Shown here: positions 34,201 to 42,114 of the stretch, in pieces
Layout of the letters: each line of letters begins with the position of its first letter
Position numbering within the stretch: the first letter of the stretch is position 1
NCBI GenBank assembly: GCA_030430205.1
Contig: JAUIGE010000037.1
Location: 1 to 62,589, forward strand
DNA length: 62,589 nucleotides
Source: Bacteroidia bacterium
GTDB lineage: Bacteria; Bacteroidota; Bacteroidia; J057
Direction: 5' to 3'
Program-made: the position numbers and the translations under genes
The notes under the pieces: model-generated
What the model was told of the DNA's origin: nothing
Seen by the model: only the letters and a program-made list of their open reading frames with translations
Databases searched by the model: none

Positions 34201-36540
34201 AACGGTGATTTTCTGGCTGATAGCGATACCCTCAAGATCAATAGGGTGAAAAATCCAACGACTTATTTTGCGCAAAACATCAGCCAAAGCCCCAGCTTTT
34301 TTGGCGGACCCAAAGATGGAGATGCGATAGGAGGAGGAGGCATGCATAATGCTGCATTCTTATCCCAATTATATTTTACTGTCCTGGCAGACATTACGCT
34401 TAAATCTGTATGGGTAAATGCTGCCAGCGCAGGCGTCAGAAATATTTTTCTGGCAGATGGCATGGGCAATCCTTTAGACACCCTTTCCATCAACATTCCC
34501 GCAGGTCCTGGCAGAGTCAGCCTGGACTGGACGCTTGCGCCGGGTGATTACCGCATCGGTGGCATCGGTATGGATCTTTTCCGAAATAATGCAAATGTCA
34601 ATTATCCTTATGATGTAGCTGGCTTGGTCAGCATCACTACTTCCAATGTGGGAGGAGGATTCTATTACTATTTCTATGATTGGGAATTGGGAGCAAGCTG
34701 TGAAAGTGCTCAGATCCCCGTCACGGTGAATTTTACCCCTGTAATGCCTCCTGCCGTAGTTGAAGACTCGGTTCTTATCGTCTGCAACGGTAGCGATACC
34801 TTGCTTGCCAGCGGTTTGAATACCCTTATCTGGTACAATGTTAAAGGGGATGAAATCAACAGGGGAGATTCCCTTTTTGCCCATTCATTGAAAGATACAG
34901 CCACTTATTATGTAGTGAATGAAACTTCTGGAAAATTCTTCAAAGGCGGTGCTGTAGACAATACTTTTGGTCGGGGAGGCTATGTCCAAACGCCGCTGGA
35001 GTGGATGGTTTTTGATGTATTCGAAGACGTAATCCTGAATTCGGTGAAAGTATACGCCCGCACAGCAGGCAATCGCCTGTTTCAGTACCGCGATGCGGGC
35101 GGCAATATCCTCGACTCGGTGACATTGTTTGTGCCGGTGGGCGAAAGCCGCGTTAACCTGAAATTCCAGCTACAGGTGGGAACCAATCACCAATTGGCGG
35201 TGGTCGGCAATGTGGATTTATTTAGAAACAATGCCAATGTAAGCTATCCTTATCAGATCGGTCCCTATGTGACCATCACCCGAAGCAATGCGATATTGCC
35301 TTTTGCCTTTTACCATTACTTCTATGATTGGGAGGTGGGCGATCCTGGCTGCCAAAGTGCGGCTGTGCCTGTATTTGTAGATGTGGCTCCTTTCGCAACC
35401 CCTGCTGTGATGCAGGATGACAGCATTTGCTATAATACCACAGCTACTTTCTCTACGACTGCCGGAGCTGGCGCATGGTATGGACCTACTGGGAACCTTG
35501 TAGGTTACGGTGGCAGTTTCACCACCAACCCGCTTACAGCGGGCGGCACTTATAGCCATATAGGCGAAAGCATGGAGCTCAGACAGAGTTTCGGCCCTGC
35601 GAATGCCAGTGCCGTAGGCCCAGGGGCCTACCACAATGCATCTTTCGATGCATTCCTCGAATTCACGGTAGATGCGCCCTTGCGCCTCAACTCGGTCTGG
35701 GTAGATGCCAATGTCGCAGGCATCCGGAATATCCTCCTGCAGGATGGCAATGGGACGACCCTGCAAACGATCCGGAGATTTATTCCCGCAGGTGCGGGCC
35801 GCGTGTACCTCGGGCTGGAACTCCAGCCGGGAACCTACGCCATCGGCGGCAAAAACATGAACCTCTTCCGCAACGATAATGGCGGAAGCTTTCCGTATGC
35901 GATCCCGGGCCTGGTCTCGATCCATGGTACCAGTACAGGAAATAATTTTTACTACTACTTCTATGACTGGGAAGTGCAGGACATTCCTTGCCAGAGTGAT
36001 ACGGTAAGCTTCGACCTGACGGTTTTGCCGCAGATCGTGCCTTTCTTCAACTATACCCAGATGGATAGTCTGGTCACCTTCAAAAATGTCTCTACGCCTA
36101 CGGCTGCCAGTTGGCACTGGGATTTTGGGGATGGAGATACCTCTATCCTGAAAAGTCCTGTGCATATGTATGGCGATACCGGTCACTTTGTGGTGACACT
36201 GACGGTGAGCAATGGCGGCTGCGAAAAGCAGTTGACGGACTCCGTCTACATCGCTCCTCCGATAACGGACGGCATAGGCGAGCTGCTGAGCAGCAGCTTC
36301 CGACTCTTCCCCAATCCGGGAAGCGGACGCTTCACTGTAGAGGCGCAGGCCGAAGGCCTGCGGGAGATGGAAATACGGGTCTACGACCTGCATGGTCGTG
36401 TACTCTATCAGTCTGCGCCTCAGCGCACTGCTCACTTCCGTGAGGAAGTGGAGTTGGGCGAGCAGCCTGCCGGCACCTATATGGTGCAGTTGCGGGCGGA
36501 TGGCGAGCAGATCATTCGCAGGTATGTGCTGCTGAAGTAG
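31228..36540 (+). CDS. Giant secreted PKD/Ig-module T9SS protein (7 modules)
   Basis: The largest product of the window (1770 residues). Signal peptide, PKD (WHWEFGDGNTSFFPNP), seven modules ending near residues 295, 510, 724, 938, 1151, 1367 and 1580, a second PKD (WHWDFGDGDTSILKSP) and a T9SS sorting domain (SFRLFPNPGSGRF). By sequence type the modules read 1-2-1'-2'-3-4-5: modules 1 and 3 share LMCxxxxLWRN and modules 2 and 4 share the same linker and pattern, so a two-module unit seems to have been duplicated. Nine consecutive Gs (31263-31271) lie in the signal-peptide codons (MGGGAA) and a run of seven at 32322-32328; slippage would silence the gene. Likely a long surface adhesin. The next gene begins one base after its stop. 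Confidence 0.92.
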   Translation: MKAIQLLFILFMGGGAAFGQVVADFSGYPLRSCNPPYEVTFENYSQGDTAWHWEFGDGNTSFFPNPIHLYASADTYTVKLIAYGPGGTDTLIKTNFILALPPPPSPTLNKIADTINCGSGSQFIASSLHETVWFDVNNNEIARTDTFNLPFLTSPATYYVRSEDVGTPQHLGPSGHLDIGNGGFFNANRGQIFNVYSDIILKSVLVNAGTAGNRTIVLQDTFGVILQTINVFIPAGISRVQLNLELLPGNYQLMCNNANLWRNNAGFPAYPYSSTGLVEIVGSTAGPGFYYYFYDWEVSTFCRSGSQRVDVVVNGVAPPFISTDTVTVGCGAAGQLVASAPDEVNWYDASGAAIHIGDTLNVPFVGGTSTYTARNIAESAVLRLGPKDPDSVGTGGIFNSPFPAFLEFDVTTNLRLKSVMVLSGGAGLRDIDLLDGSGSLIQTISVFIPNGRSRVALNLDLAPGSYQLGGDLLNLYRNTNSAVNFPFTIPGLASITGTSNGGNLYYFFYDWEVAVVCISNPASVVLELEPPQAPILNQVVDSVSCGGGAQFIAMAPNPNHWYDLSNNKVFVGDTLDLPALTQNTSLRVRSEAESLPTKVGPANPGLLTGGGHFSFNQGETFTVYADMKLKSVLLDAGSAGNRDIVLEDGNGNFLQTVTVFAPAGRSRVQLDLELAPGSYRLMCDGGDLWRNTAGASYPYSVPGLIDITGSTATQAGYFYFFYDWEVVAICKSGFVQVDVIADELAAPVISQSTLNAPCGSPTFFDAAAPNDIYWYNSLGTEIGRGDSLHIPYALASGNYYAAQKAISATLQLGPLDPDSLGSGSFINTPAEEWLEFTAEAEIEIQSVWVRANNAGMREIEIREANGIRVTRRSVMIPAGKSRVNLNIQLPPGDYLIGGSNLNLFANDNAFNVFPYTLVGIARLTGSSGGSNTYNFFYDWELAAICSSPRDSAYLFLDHALLPAVSPRSVTLNCVDSVQFVGSGVNVMWFDQNGDFLADSDTLKINRVKNPTTYFAQNISQSPSFFGGPKDGDAIGGGGMHNAAFLSQLYFTVLADITLKSVWVNAASAGVRNIFLADGMGNPLDTLSINIPAGPGRVSLDWTLAPGDYRIGGIGMDLFRNNANVNYPYDVAGLVSITTSNVGGGFYYYFYDWELGASCESAQIPVTVNFTPVMPPAVVEDSVLIVCNGSDTLLASGLNTLIWYNVKGDEINRGDSLFAHSLKDTATYYVVNETSGKFFKGGAVDNTFGRGGYVQTPLEWMVFDVFEDVILNSVKVYARTAGNRLFQYRDAGGNILDSVTLFVPVGESRVNLKFQLQVGTNHQLAVVGNVDLFRNNANVSYPYQIGPYVTITRSNAILPFAFYHYFYDWEVGDPGCQSAAVPVFVDVAPFATPAVMQDDSICYNTTATFSTTAGAGAWYGPTGNLVGYGGSFTTNPLTAGGTYSHIGESMELRQSFGPANASAVGPGAYHNASFDAFLEFTVDAPLRLNSVWVDANVAGIRNILLQDGNGTTLQTIRRFIPAGAGRVYLGLELQPGTYAIGGKNMNLFRNDNGGSFPYAIPGLVSIHGTSTGNNFYYYFYDWEVQDIPCQSDTVSFDLTVLPQIVPFFNYTQMDSLVTFKNVSTPTAASWHWDFGDGDTSILKSPVHMYGDTGHFVVTLTVSNGGCEKQLTDSVYIAPPITDGIGELLSSSFRLFPNPGSGRFTVEAQAEGLREMEIRVYDLHGRVLYQSAPQRTAHFREEVELGEQPAGTYMVQLRADGEQIIRRYVLLK
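31263..31271 (+). repeat. Poly-G tract (9 G) in signal-peptide codons
   Basis: Nine consecutive Gs span the codons for M-G-G-G in the hydrophobic core of the signal peptide. A one-base change would truncate the 1770-residue protein near its start, the arrangement used by phase-variable surface-protein genes in other bacteria. Variation itself cannot be seen from a single sequence. Confidence 0.85.
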
Positions 36541-36541
36541 C

Positions 36542-37696
36542 ATGAAGATATTTGATAAGACAGTTAGTTTGAGTTTAAGTACGAGTTGGAGTACAAGGAT
36601 TTTGGTCCTCGTACTCTTACTCGTACTCCAGCTCAAACTCTCTCTTCTTCAGGCCCAGCAGGGCCTCCATCTCTCCCTGCACGCAGGGCCTCTCCTCCAG
36701 ATCAATCCGGATTATCCGGAGACCAGCCAATTGCCGCTTATCGCGGAGCTTGGCTACAAGCAGCCTTTTCAGCAGGAGCAGCTCTGGCAGCAAATTCACC
36801 CCAAACTGCGGGTCGGTATGGCGGGCCATATCCTTCGGATGGGTCATCCCGAAAGCCTGGGAACAGGCCTGGGGGCTACGGCAGATATGTATCTGCCTTT
36901 GTTTTCTTTTGCCAGGCAAAAAGTGCACATCTCCCTGCTCACCGGCACAGGCATCGCCTGGGTGAGCAAACCCTATGATCGCAGCAGCAATCCCGGCAAC
37001 AATGCGCTGGGCACGCACCTCAATAACCTGTCCCGCTTCGCCCTGCGGGCGGATTTTTCGGGCAAGGCTGTTATGCAGCCTTTTTTCAGTTTTTCCTATA
37101 CGCATCTTTCCAATGGCCATATTCGCATCCCCAATCTGGGATACAATGTGCCTTCACTCGGCCTGGGCCTGAGGTGGCGGGAAAAAGAAGAGCCAGCTCC
37201 TTTTCTGCCCAAACTCTCTTTTCACACCCGGAAAAACTTTTTCAGCCTTCGTTTTGGATTGGGCGGCACAGCCGTCACCGCGCCCAACGGGCCGATTTAT
37301 CCCGTTTACCTGGCTGCTTTCGCTTACAATCACACAACCCCCAGCTTGCGTTTTCGCTGGAAAGCAGGCATCGAAACTTTCGTCAGCTATGCTTCCTATG
37401 CCATCCTCAAAGACTATGACCAGCCCTTTCCTCAAACCCCCTGGAATGCCACAGGCATCGTCCTCTACACCGGAGGCGAACTGCTGCTGGGGCGAGTCGG
37501 TCTGGTGGCCCATCTGGGGCCTTACCTGAAGCGCGCTTTTCAGATGGATTATATTCTCTACACCAAATTAGGCCTCAAATACTACCTGCACGATCAGCAC
37601 ACTAATCCCAGGCATCAGCCTTTTATCGGACTGCATTTGCATTCTCATAGTGGAGAATCAGACTTTTTGGAAGTGGGATTGGGGTGGAATTTTTAG
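36542..37696 (+). CDS. PagL-like outer-membrane lipid A deacylase (acyloxyacyl hydrolase)
   Basis: This 384-residue outer-membrane protein resembles the PagL / acyloxyacyl hydrolase family, which removes an ester-linked acyl chain from lipid A. The region FSYTHLSNGHIRIPNLGYN carries the H-x-S pair expected for the catalytic His and Ser of PagL, and barrel-like strands follow (LGLGLRW, FFSLRFGLGG). The mature protein starts near QAQQG. Its codons 9-33, which encode the signal peptide, are built from a 29-bp inverted repeat (36566-36594 and 36611-36639), giving an unusually long N-region. It starts one base after the 1770-residue protein gene, so the two are probably cotranscribed. The C-terminal third (about 210-384) is less similar to PagL and unassigned. 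Confidence 0.8.
   Translation: MKIFDKTVSLSLSTSWSTRILVLVLLLVLQLKLSLLQAQQGLHLSLHAGPLLQINPDYPETSQLPLIAELGYKQPFQQEQLWQQIHPKLRVGMAGHILRMGHPESLGTGLGATADMYLPLFSFARQKVHISLLTGTGIAWVSKPYDRSSNPGNNALGTHLNNLSRFALRADFSGKAVMQPFFSFSYTHLSNGHIRIPNLGYNVPSLGLGLRWREKEEPAPFLPKLSFHTRKNFFSLRFGLGGTAVTAPNGPIYPVYLAAFAYNHTTPSLRFRWKAGIETFVSYASYAILKDYDQPFPQTPWNATGIVLYTGGELLLGRVGLVAHLGPYLKRAFQMDYILYTKLGLKYYLHDQHTNPRHQPFIGLHLHSHSGESDFLEVGLGWNF
36566..36639. repeat. 29-bp inverted repeat over signal-peptide codons
   Basis: Left arm 36566-36594 and right arm 36611-36639 match at 24 of 29 positions when one is inverted, around a 16-base loop. The arms show the 7-bp rhythm of the other repeats (GTACGAG-like). The transcript could fold over the first codons of the lipid A deacylase gene. 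Confidence 0.85.
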
Positions 37697-37723
37697 GGGA
37701 GGGGAAAGATATTCAGCCCTTGC

Positions 37724-38323
37724 CTATCCCTCCTGGCCTTCGGCCATCTCTTTCAATGAGGCATACCATGCCTCGCCATACTTCCGCTCCAGCGGTTCCT
37801 TCAAAAACTCAAAAATCCGCAGACCTGTTTTCTGGCCCAGCGCACAGCCTGGATCGCAGATGTCCCATCGGTCATAATTCAGGCCTTCGTTATAGCGGGT
37901 CTTGATGACCCGGATAGGGTAGAGGTGGCAGGAGACAGGTTTTTTGAAATCAATCTTGCCATCGGCATGGGCTTTTTCGATGCCGCAGGAGGCCGTGCCG
38001 TCCTTTTCGAAGACTGTGAAGGCGCATTCGCGCCCTTGTACGAGGGGAGTAGTGTACTCGCCTGTGATGTCTTTGACCCATTTGCCTTGCTGGCGAATGG
38101 CCTGTTTGCCTTTTTCGGGCAGGTAGGGCTCCACCTCAGGATATATATCCTCCAGGATTTTTCGCTCATCAAGCTCCAAAGGAGCCCCAAAGTCACCCTC
38201 CACGCAGCAAGCGCCCTTGCAAGCTGCGATATCGCAGGTGAAAACTTCTTTCAAAATTTCCTGAGAGACAAGGATCTCATCTACCAGGATGGCGCTTACA
38301 TATTTTTTCTTTTTGTTGAACAT
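37724..38323 (-). CDS. DUF3109 family protein (cysteine-rich, putative metal cluster)
   Basis: A 199-residue cytoplasmic protein of the DUF3109 family common in Bacteroidota. Conserved cysteines are visible in FTCDIAACKGACC (about 30-42), RECAF and SCGIEKA (about 105-120), and PVSCHLYPIR and CDPGCALG (about 135-165), a pattern expected to bind an iron-sulfur cluster or zinc, as in the YkgJ relatives. The biochemical role of the family is not established. It reads leftward and lies 32 bases downstream of the amidohydrolase gene, so the two probably share a transcript. It converges with the lipid A deacylase gene. Confidence 0.9.
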   Translation of the reverse strand: MFNKKKKYVSAILVDEILVSQEILKEVFTCDIAACKGACCVEGDFGAPLELDERKILEDIYPEVEPYLPEKGKQAIRQQGKWVKDITGEYTTPLVQGRECAFTVFEKDGTASCGIEKAHADGKIDFKKPVSCHLYPIRVIKTRYNEGLNYDRWDICDPGCALGQKTGLRIFEFLKEPLERKYGEAWYASLKEMAEGQEG

Positions 38324-38355
38324 GAGAGAGTCGATGATTTGCCCGTTTGGGGGAG

Positions 38356-39510
38356 TTAGTACAATTTCGATATGCTGTTGTTGGATGACAAAGCTAAGGA
38401 ATCCCCATCTATCCCCTGCAACAAATTCACGCCTGGTTTTTTTCCAGGCATAAAAGCGCCAAATTCATCTCCCTGCTGCAAGGCAGCAGCGCCTTGCGTA
38501 GACGCCCACTTCAACAAAGTATGAAGCGACAATTCCGGATAATTTTGCTGCAGCACATGTATTTCTTCCAGCATGCGCAGGGAAGTATTGCTTGCAAGGC
38601 TGTCGGTGCCCAGACAAAGGCGGTCAGTGACTGACTGGAACCGGTGGATATCAGGTACTTTGTTGTGGATGAAATGGTTGGATTTTGGGCACAGGCAAAA
38701 GTATGCCAGCGGAAAGGCAGCGGCCAGCTCCTCGATTTCGGCCCGGCTGGCTTCCAGGCAATGCACAAAGAGAACCGGCCTATCCTGGGGAAGGTTTTCC
38801 AACAAATGATCCTGGGAGCGGCTATGCGAAAAAGAAGGCAGAGGAAGCTTTATTTTTTCGTAAAAATCAAGAAAATCACCCGTCCCTTCTTCGAAAAGCG
38901 CGCGCTCCGCGCCTGACTCCATCAAGTGAACAGAAAGCAAAGCTTTCTCCCCGGCATAAACCTTGTCGCGCAGCGCGCCCGAAACGGAATAAGGCGCATG
39001 CAAAGCCAGCGAACTATCTCCTTCAAAAGCCTTTTGCAAAGCCTTTCCTTTTTCCACAATCTCCTCAGCCTGAGCAGCATTCAAGCCGATCAGCTCCATG
39101 AAAGAATGGGTGAAAAGTTTTGAAAATTCTTTTTTGGAATCTGCCGTGAGGGCAGTATTGCAAATGTCGCCGATCGCCACCGTTCCGGTGTAGAAAGCCT
39201 CGCGCAGCGAGTCATAGAGAGCCAGTTGATGGGATTCATCAGGAATATTTTTCCTTTCCTGCACGATAGCCTGCGCAAAAGCCGTCATGCCCAATCCTTC
39301 TTTCAGCTTTCCTCGAAAAGCCGAAAGCTCCAGATGGCAATGCGCATTGACAAATCCGGGAAAAATTATTCCCTTATAGCGAATCAATCGCCTTTCTTTC
39401 CCTTCGATAGGTCGAAGGGCGACGATAGTTCCATCTTCTTCTACTTCCAAGCAATGTTCACGAAGCAGAGAGCCAGGGGAGTAGATCAAATCTGCCGTGA
39501 TACGGTCCAT
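38356..39510 (-). CDS. Amidohydrolase-superfamily metal-dependent deaminase
   Basis: The 384-residue product belongs to the amidohydrolase superfamily of TIM-barrel metalloenzymes. The metal motif VNAHCHLELS (H-x-H, about 58) is followed by SVHLMESGAE, LFVHCLEAS and the catalytic-type LGTDSLASN. The sequence is closest in style to cytosine/guanine/aminodeoxyfutalosine deaminases; aminodeoxyfutalosine deaminase of the futalosine menaquinone route is one possibility, but the substrate is not readable. Composition (SLREAFYTGTVAIGD) fits a cytoplasmic enzyme. Hairpins lie inside the codons (for example CTGCTGCAAGGCAGCAG at 38473-38489). It is upstream of the DUF3109 gene in the same unit and divergent from rlmN. 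Confidence 0.85.
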   Translation of the reverse strand: MDRITADLIYSPGSLLREHCLEVEEDGTIVALRPIEGKERRLIRYKGIIFPGFVNAHCHLELSAFRGKLKEGLGMTAFAQAIVQERKNIPDESHQLALYDSLREAFYTGTVAIGDICNTALTADSKKEFSKLFTHSFMELIGLNAAQAEEIVEKGKALQKAFEGDSSLALHAPYSVSGALRDKVYAGEKALLSVHLMESGAERALFEEGTGDFLDFYEKIKLPLPSFSHSRSQDHLLENLPQDRPVLFVHCLEASRAEIEELAAAFPLAYFCLCPKSNHFIHNKVPDIHRFQSVTDRLCLGTDSLASNTSLRMLEEIHVLQQNYPELSLHTLLKWASTQGAAALQQGDEFGAFMPGKKPGVNLLQGIDGDSLALSSNNSISKLY

Positions 39511-39587
39511 ACAATTAGGAAAAGTCCTTACCCAAAGAGCGGGTAAGTTAGCAATAAGACACTGATTTATGTAATTTTACGGAGATT

Positions 39588-40634
39588 ATGGTGAAAAAAC
39601 AGATAGATATTCGCGCCCTGGATGCGGAGGAACTTCAGCAAAAACTTCTGGAAATGGGAGAGAAGAAGTTCCGAGCAAATCAGGTATATGACTGGCTGTG
39701 GAAAAAGCATATCAGCAGTTTTGATGAAATGCTCAATGTACCCAAATCCCTTCGGGAGCGCCTTTCAGAAGCATTCAGCCTCTCCAAAGTGCAAATCGAA
39801 GATGTGCAGGTCAGCAATGACGGGACACGTAAATACGCCTTCAAACTGGCCGGTGGCCAGCAGGTGGAGGGCGTGCTGATCCCCACGCCTTCGCGGGTGA
39901 CGGCCTGCATATCTTCGCAGGCAGGCTGCTCCCTGGATTGCACATTTTGTGCGACAGGCTTGCTTGACCTCAAGCATAATCTGTATGCCTATGAGATCTA
40001 CGATCAGGTGGCAATCCTGCGCGCAGAGGCCGAAAAACACTATGAGCTCCCGCTCTCCAATATCGTCTATATGGGCATGGGCGAGCCCCTGCTCAATTAC
40101 CGCAATGTGATGCGGTCAGTCGAGATGGTCACCTCGCCCGAAGGGCTGGGCATGTCGCCCAAACGGATCACCGTTTCGACTTCTGGCGTAGCCAAGATGA
40201 TCAGGCGACTCGCCGATGATGGCGCCCGTTTTGAATTTGCCCTTTCCCTGCACGCCGCCAATGACGAGACACGCTCGCGCATCATGCCCATCAATGACTC
40301 CAACAACCTGGAGACACTCAAAGAGGCATTGCGGTATTTTTATGAAAAAACGAATACCCGCGTCACACTGGAATACTGCATCTTCAAAGATGTGAATGAC
40401 TCCCTGCAGGCCGCCAAAGAATTGGCAGATTTCAGCCGCACCATTCCCACCAAAGTCAATATCATTGAGTACAACCCTTTCCCCGAATCAGGCTTTGTCA
40501 ATACCACCAGAAAGCGTATGGACGCATTTATCGAGTACCTCGAAAAGGAAAAAGTCATCGTCAATGTGCGCCGTTCCCGTGGACGGGATATAGACGGTGG
40601 CTGCGGCCAGCTCGCCTTGCGTCATACGAAGTAA
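39588..40634 (+). CDS. rlmN: 23S rRNA (adenine2503-C2)-methyltransferase RlmN
   Basis: Radical-SAM methyltransferase that methylates A2503 of 23S rRNA (and A37 of some tRNAs). The 348 residues match the family length. The radical-SAM cluster motif CSLDCTFCATG (CxxxCxxC) is intact, and the typical MGMGEPLLN and SLHA sequences are present. The C-terminal part contains GGCGQLA near the end, where the family carries one of the two mechanistic cysteines. It is divergent from the amidohydrolase gene (77 bases apart). The downstream adk gene has its own promoter, so the two need not be cotranscribed. Confidence 0.97.
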   Translation: MVKKQIDIRALDAEELQQKLLEMGEKKFRANQVYDWLWKKHISSFDEMLNVPKSLRERLSEAFSLSKVQIEDVQVSNDGTRKYAFKLAGGQQVEGVLIPTPSRVTACISSQAGCSLDCTFCATGLLDLKHNLYAYEIYDQVAILRAEAEKHYELPLSNIVYMGMGEPLLNYRNVMRSVEMVTSPEGLGMSPKRITVSTSGVAKMIRRLADDGARFEFALSLHAANDETRSRIMPINDSNNLETLKEALRYFYEKTNTRVTLEYCIFKDVNDSLQAAKELADFSRTIPTKVNIIEYNPFPESGFVNTTRKRMDAFIEYLEKEKVIVNVRRSRGRDIDGGCGQLALRHTK

Positions 40635-40642
40635 TATTTTCG

Positions 40643-40672
40643 TTGAATTTTTCGAGCTTATTGTTATTTTTG
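40643..40672 (+). promoter_or_regulatory. Promoter of adk
   Basis: TTG (40643-40645), 19 bases, then TATTTTTG (40665-40672), an exact fit to the Bacteroidota consensus (TTG-N17-23-TAnnTTTG). The box ends 27 bases before the adk ATG. Confidence 0.65.
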
Positions 40673-40699
40673 AAAATTCTGTAACTAATACACAAGAAT

Positions 40700-41272
40700 A
40701 TGCTCAACATCGTACTTTTTGGCCCTCCCGGAGCAGGCAAGGGCACCCAGTCAAATATTTTGATAGAAAGACATGGACTGGTTCATCTTTCAACAGGTGA
40801 TATGCTCAGGGCAGAGTTGGCATCGGGTTCGGACCTTGGCAAACGCGTAAAGGCAATCATGGATGCAGGGAAGCTGGTTTCTGATGAGATCGTGATAGAG
40901 CTGATAGACAAGCGTCTGACTGCCAATCCCGATGCAAATGGGTTTATTTTTGATGGTTTTCCAAGGACAATAGCTCAGGCCGAAGCGCTTGACCGTTTGT
41001 TGACTTCCCGATCTTTAGCTATAAGCTGCATGGTCAGGTTGAAAGTACCGGATGAAGAATTGGTAAATCGTCTGGTTTTGAGGGGAAAAGAAAGCGGCCG
41101 TTCTGATGATACAGAGACGGTAATAAGAAACCGCATTTCGGTTTACAGTGAGCAAACCCTGCCGGTGGCTGACTATTATAAAAAGCAAAATAAATTGAAT
41201 GAAATTTTAGGCGTAGGTACAGTCGAAGAAATAGCTTCGAGGGTATCTGAAGTGCTGAAAGCTTACGCTTAA
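40700..41272 (+). CDS. adk: Adenylate kinase
   Basis: Interconverts ATP, AMP and ADP in the cytoplasm. The P-loop GPPGAGKGT begins at residue 8, followed by the AMP-binding STGDMLR and the FDGFPRT motif. The 190-residue form, with a shortened lid ([12 protein letters not shown]), is normal for this phylum and lacks the zinc-binding lid. The gene stands alone, with its own promoter; a probable two-way terminator lies between it and trmN6. Confidence 0.97.
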   Translation: MLNIVLFGPPGAGKGTQSNILIERHGLVHLSTGDMLRAELASGSDLGKRVKAIMDAGKLVSDEIVIELIDKRLTANPDANGFIFDGFPRTIAQAEALDRLLTSRSLAISCMVRLKVPDEELVNRLVLRGKESGRSDDTETVIRNRISVYSEQTLPVADYYKKQNKLNEILGVGTVEEIASRVSEVLKAYA

Positions 41273-41275
41273 GTA

Positions 41276-41331
41276 TTTTATTTTTTTAAAAATAGATTTA
41301 GCGTGGCGTGCAAACGTTGCGCTATTTTTGT
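41276..41331. terminator. Putative bidirectional terminator adk/trmN6
   Basis: A GC-containing hairpin (TAGCG near 41300 with CGCTA near 41324) is flanked by a T-rich tract on the left and a T run on the right, as expected for the shared end of two converging genes. The middle pairing is imperfect. Confidence 0.5.
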
Positions 41332-41339
41332 TTCCCCTC

Positions 41340-42038
41340 CTAATGCTTCAAATAAAAGCCTGAAGTCAAAACCTGATATGCGTCAGAATAGCCATTTTCG
41401 CCCTGAATAATGATTTTCTCCTCTGAAATGGCCCCCCTTTCCCTTGAAAATTCAACCAGCAGTCTTTTGGGAGGAAAGTCTTTTTTGGGTAAAACGAGCA
41501 GCATGTTTTGGGGAAAAAGCTGAAAGAAAGCTGCTTCCTGCAGGAGCGTTTTTTGTTGATCAAAAGGAATAACAAGAGTGGCTTTTCCCTGCCCAGCAAG
41601 CAAGCGATCCAGGGACATCATCAGCTCCCGCAGGCTGAGGCTATCGCTGTGCCGGGCTGTGCGTCTTGCCTTTTGTGCGGAGCGAATGCCTTCGGAGAAG
41701 TAGGGAGGATTGCAGATGATGTGGTCAAATTTTTGGGGAAATTCCAATCGCTGAATCGCGCCCTGGCGCAGCTGCAGCCGATCCCCCCAGGGCGAAGCCC
41801 TGAAATTTTGCTGCGCCTGCGCAGCGGCATCTGCATCTATCTCCACCGCGAAAACGCGGGCTGAGGCATTCCGCTGCGCGGCCATCAGCGCCAGCAGGCC
41901 CGTGCCTGTGCCTATATCGAGGATGCTTTCGGCATCCTCCAAGCCCGCCCAGGAGCCCAGCAGCAGCCCATCCGTCCCGATTTTCATCGCGCAACGATCC
42001 TGATGGATAGCAAACTGTTTAAACTGAAAAGCAGACAA
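41340..42038 (-). CDS. trmN6: tRNA1(Val) (adenine37-N6)-methyltransferase
   Basis: SAM-dependent N6-adenine methyltransferase (YfiC type) for A37 of tRNA-Val. The family opening FKQFAIHQDRCAMKIGTDG is present, then the SAM motif ILDIGTGTGLLALMAAQ and the catalytic NPPYF. The 232 residues match the usual size. The only start that keeps the conserved opening with a normal N-terminus is a TTG at 42038, since the first ATG lies inside the conserved region. It is divergent from obgE across a gap containing a 15-base palindrome (42063-42077), and converges with adk. Confidence 0.9.
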   Translation of the reverse strand: MSAFQFKQFAIHQDRCAMKIGTDGLLLGSWAGLEDAESILDIGTGTGLLALMAAQRNASARVFAVEIDADAAAQAQQNFRASPWGDRLQLRQGAIQRLEFPQKFDHIICNPPYFSEGIRSAQKARRTARHSDSLSLRELMMSLDRLLAGQGKATLVIPFDQQKTLLQEAAFFQLFPQNMLLVLPKKDFPPKRLLVEFSRERGAISEEKIIIQGENGYSDAYQVLTSGFYLKH

Positions 42039-42062
42039 TAATTTGATTTGTTAACTTGCGTC

Positions 42063-42077
42063 TTCGCAATTTGCGAA
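42063..42077. promoter_or_regulatory. 15-base palindrome between divergent trmN6 and obgE
   Basis: TTCGCAATTTGCGAA is a perfect palindrome of 7-bp arms around one base, in the 76-base gap between two divergent genes. It could be an operator; a chance hairpin is the alternative. Confidence 0.35.
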
Positions 42078-42093
42078 AATATCCGTTTTCAAC

Positions 42094-42109
42094 TGCAAAT
42101 CAGCACATC
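42094..42109. repeat. 8-bp repeat pair just before obgE
   Basis: TGCAAATC and AGCACATC are two units of the 8-bp class; the ATG of obgE is 5 bases downstream. Confidence 0.6.
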
Positions 42110-42114
42110 CTCTT

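Noticed and set aside
35218-36636. 472-codon frame on the minus strand
   Set aside because: It lies antisense inside the 1770-residue gene and runs into the inverted repeat; it has no family signal and the opposite frame is clearly coding.
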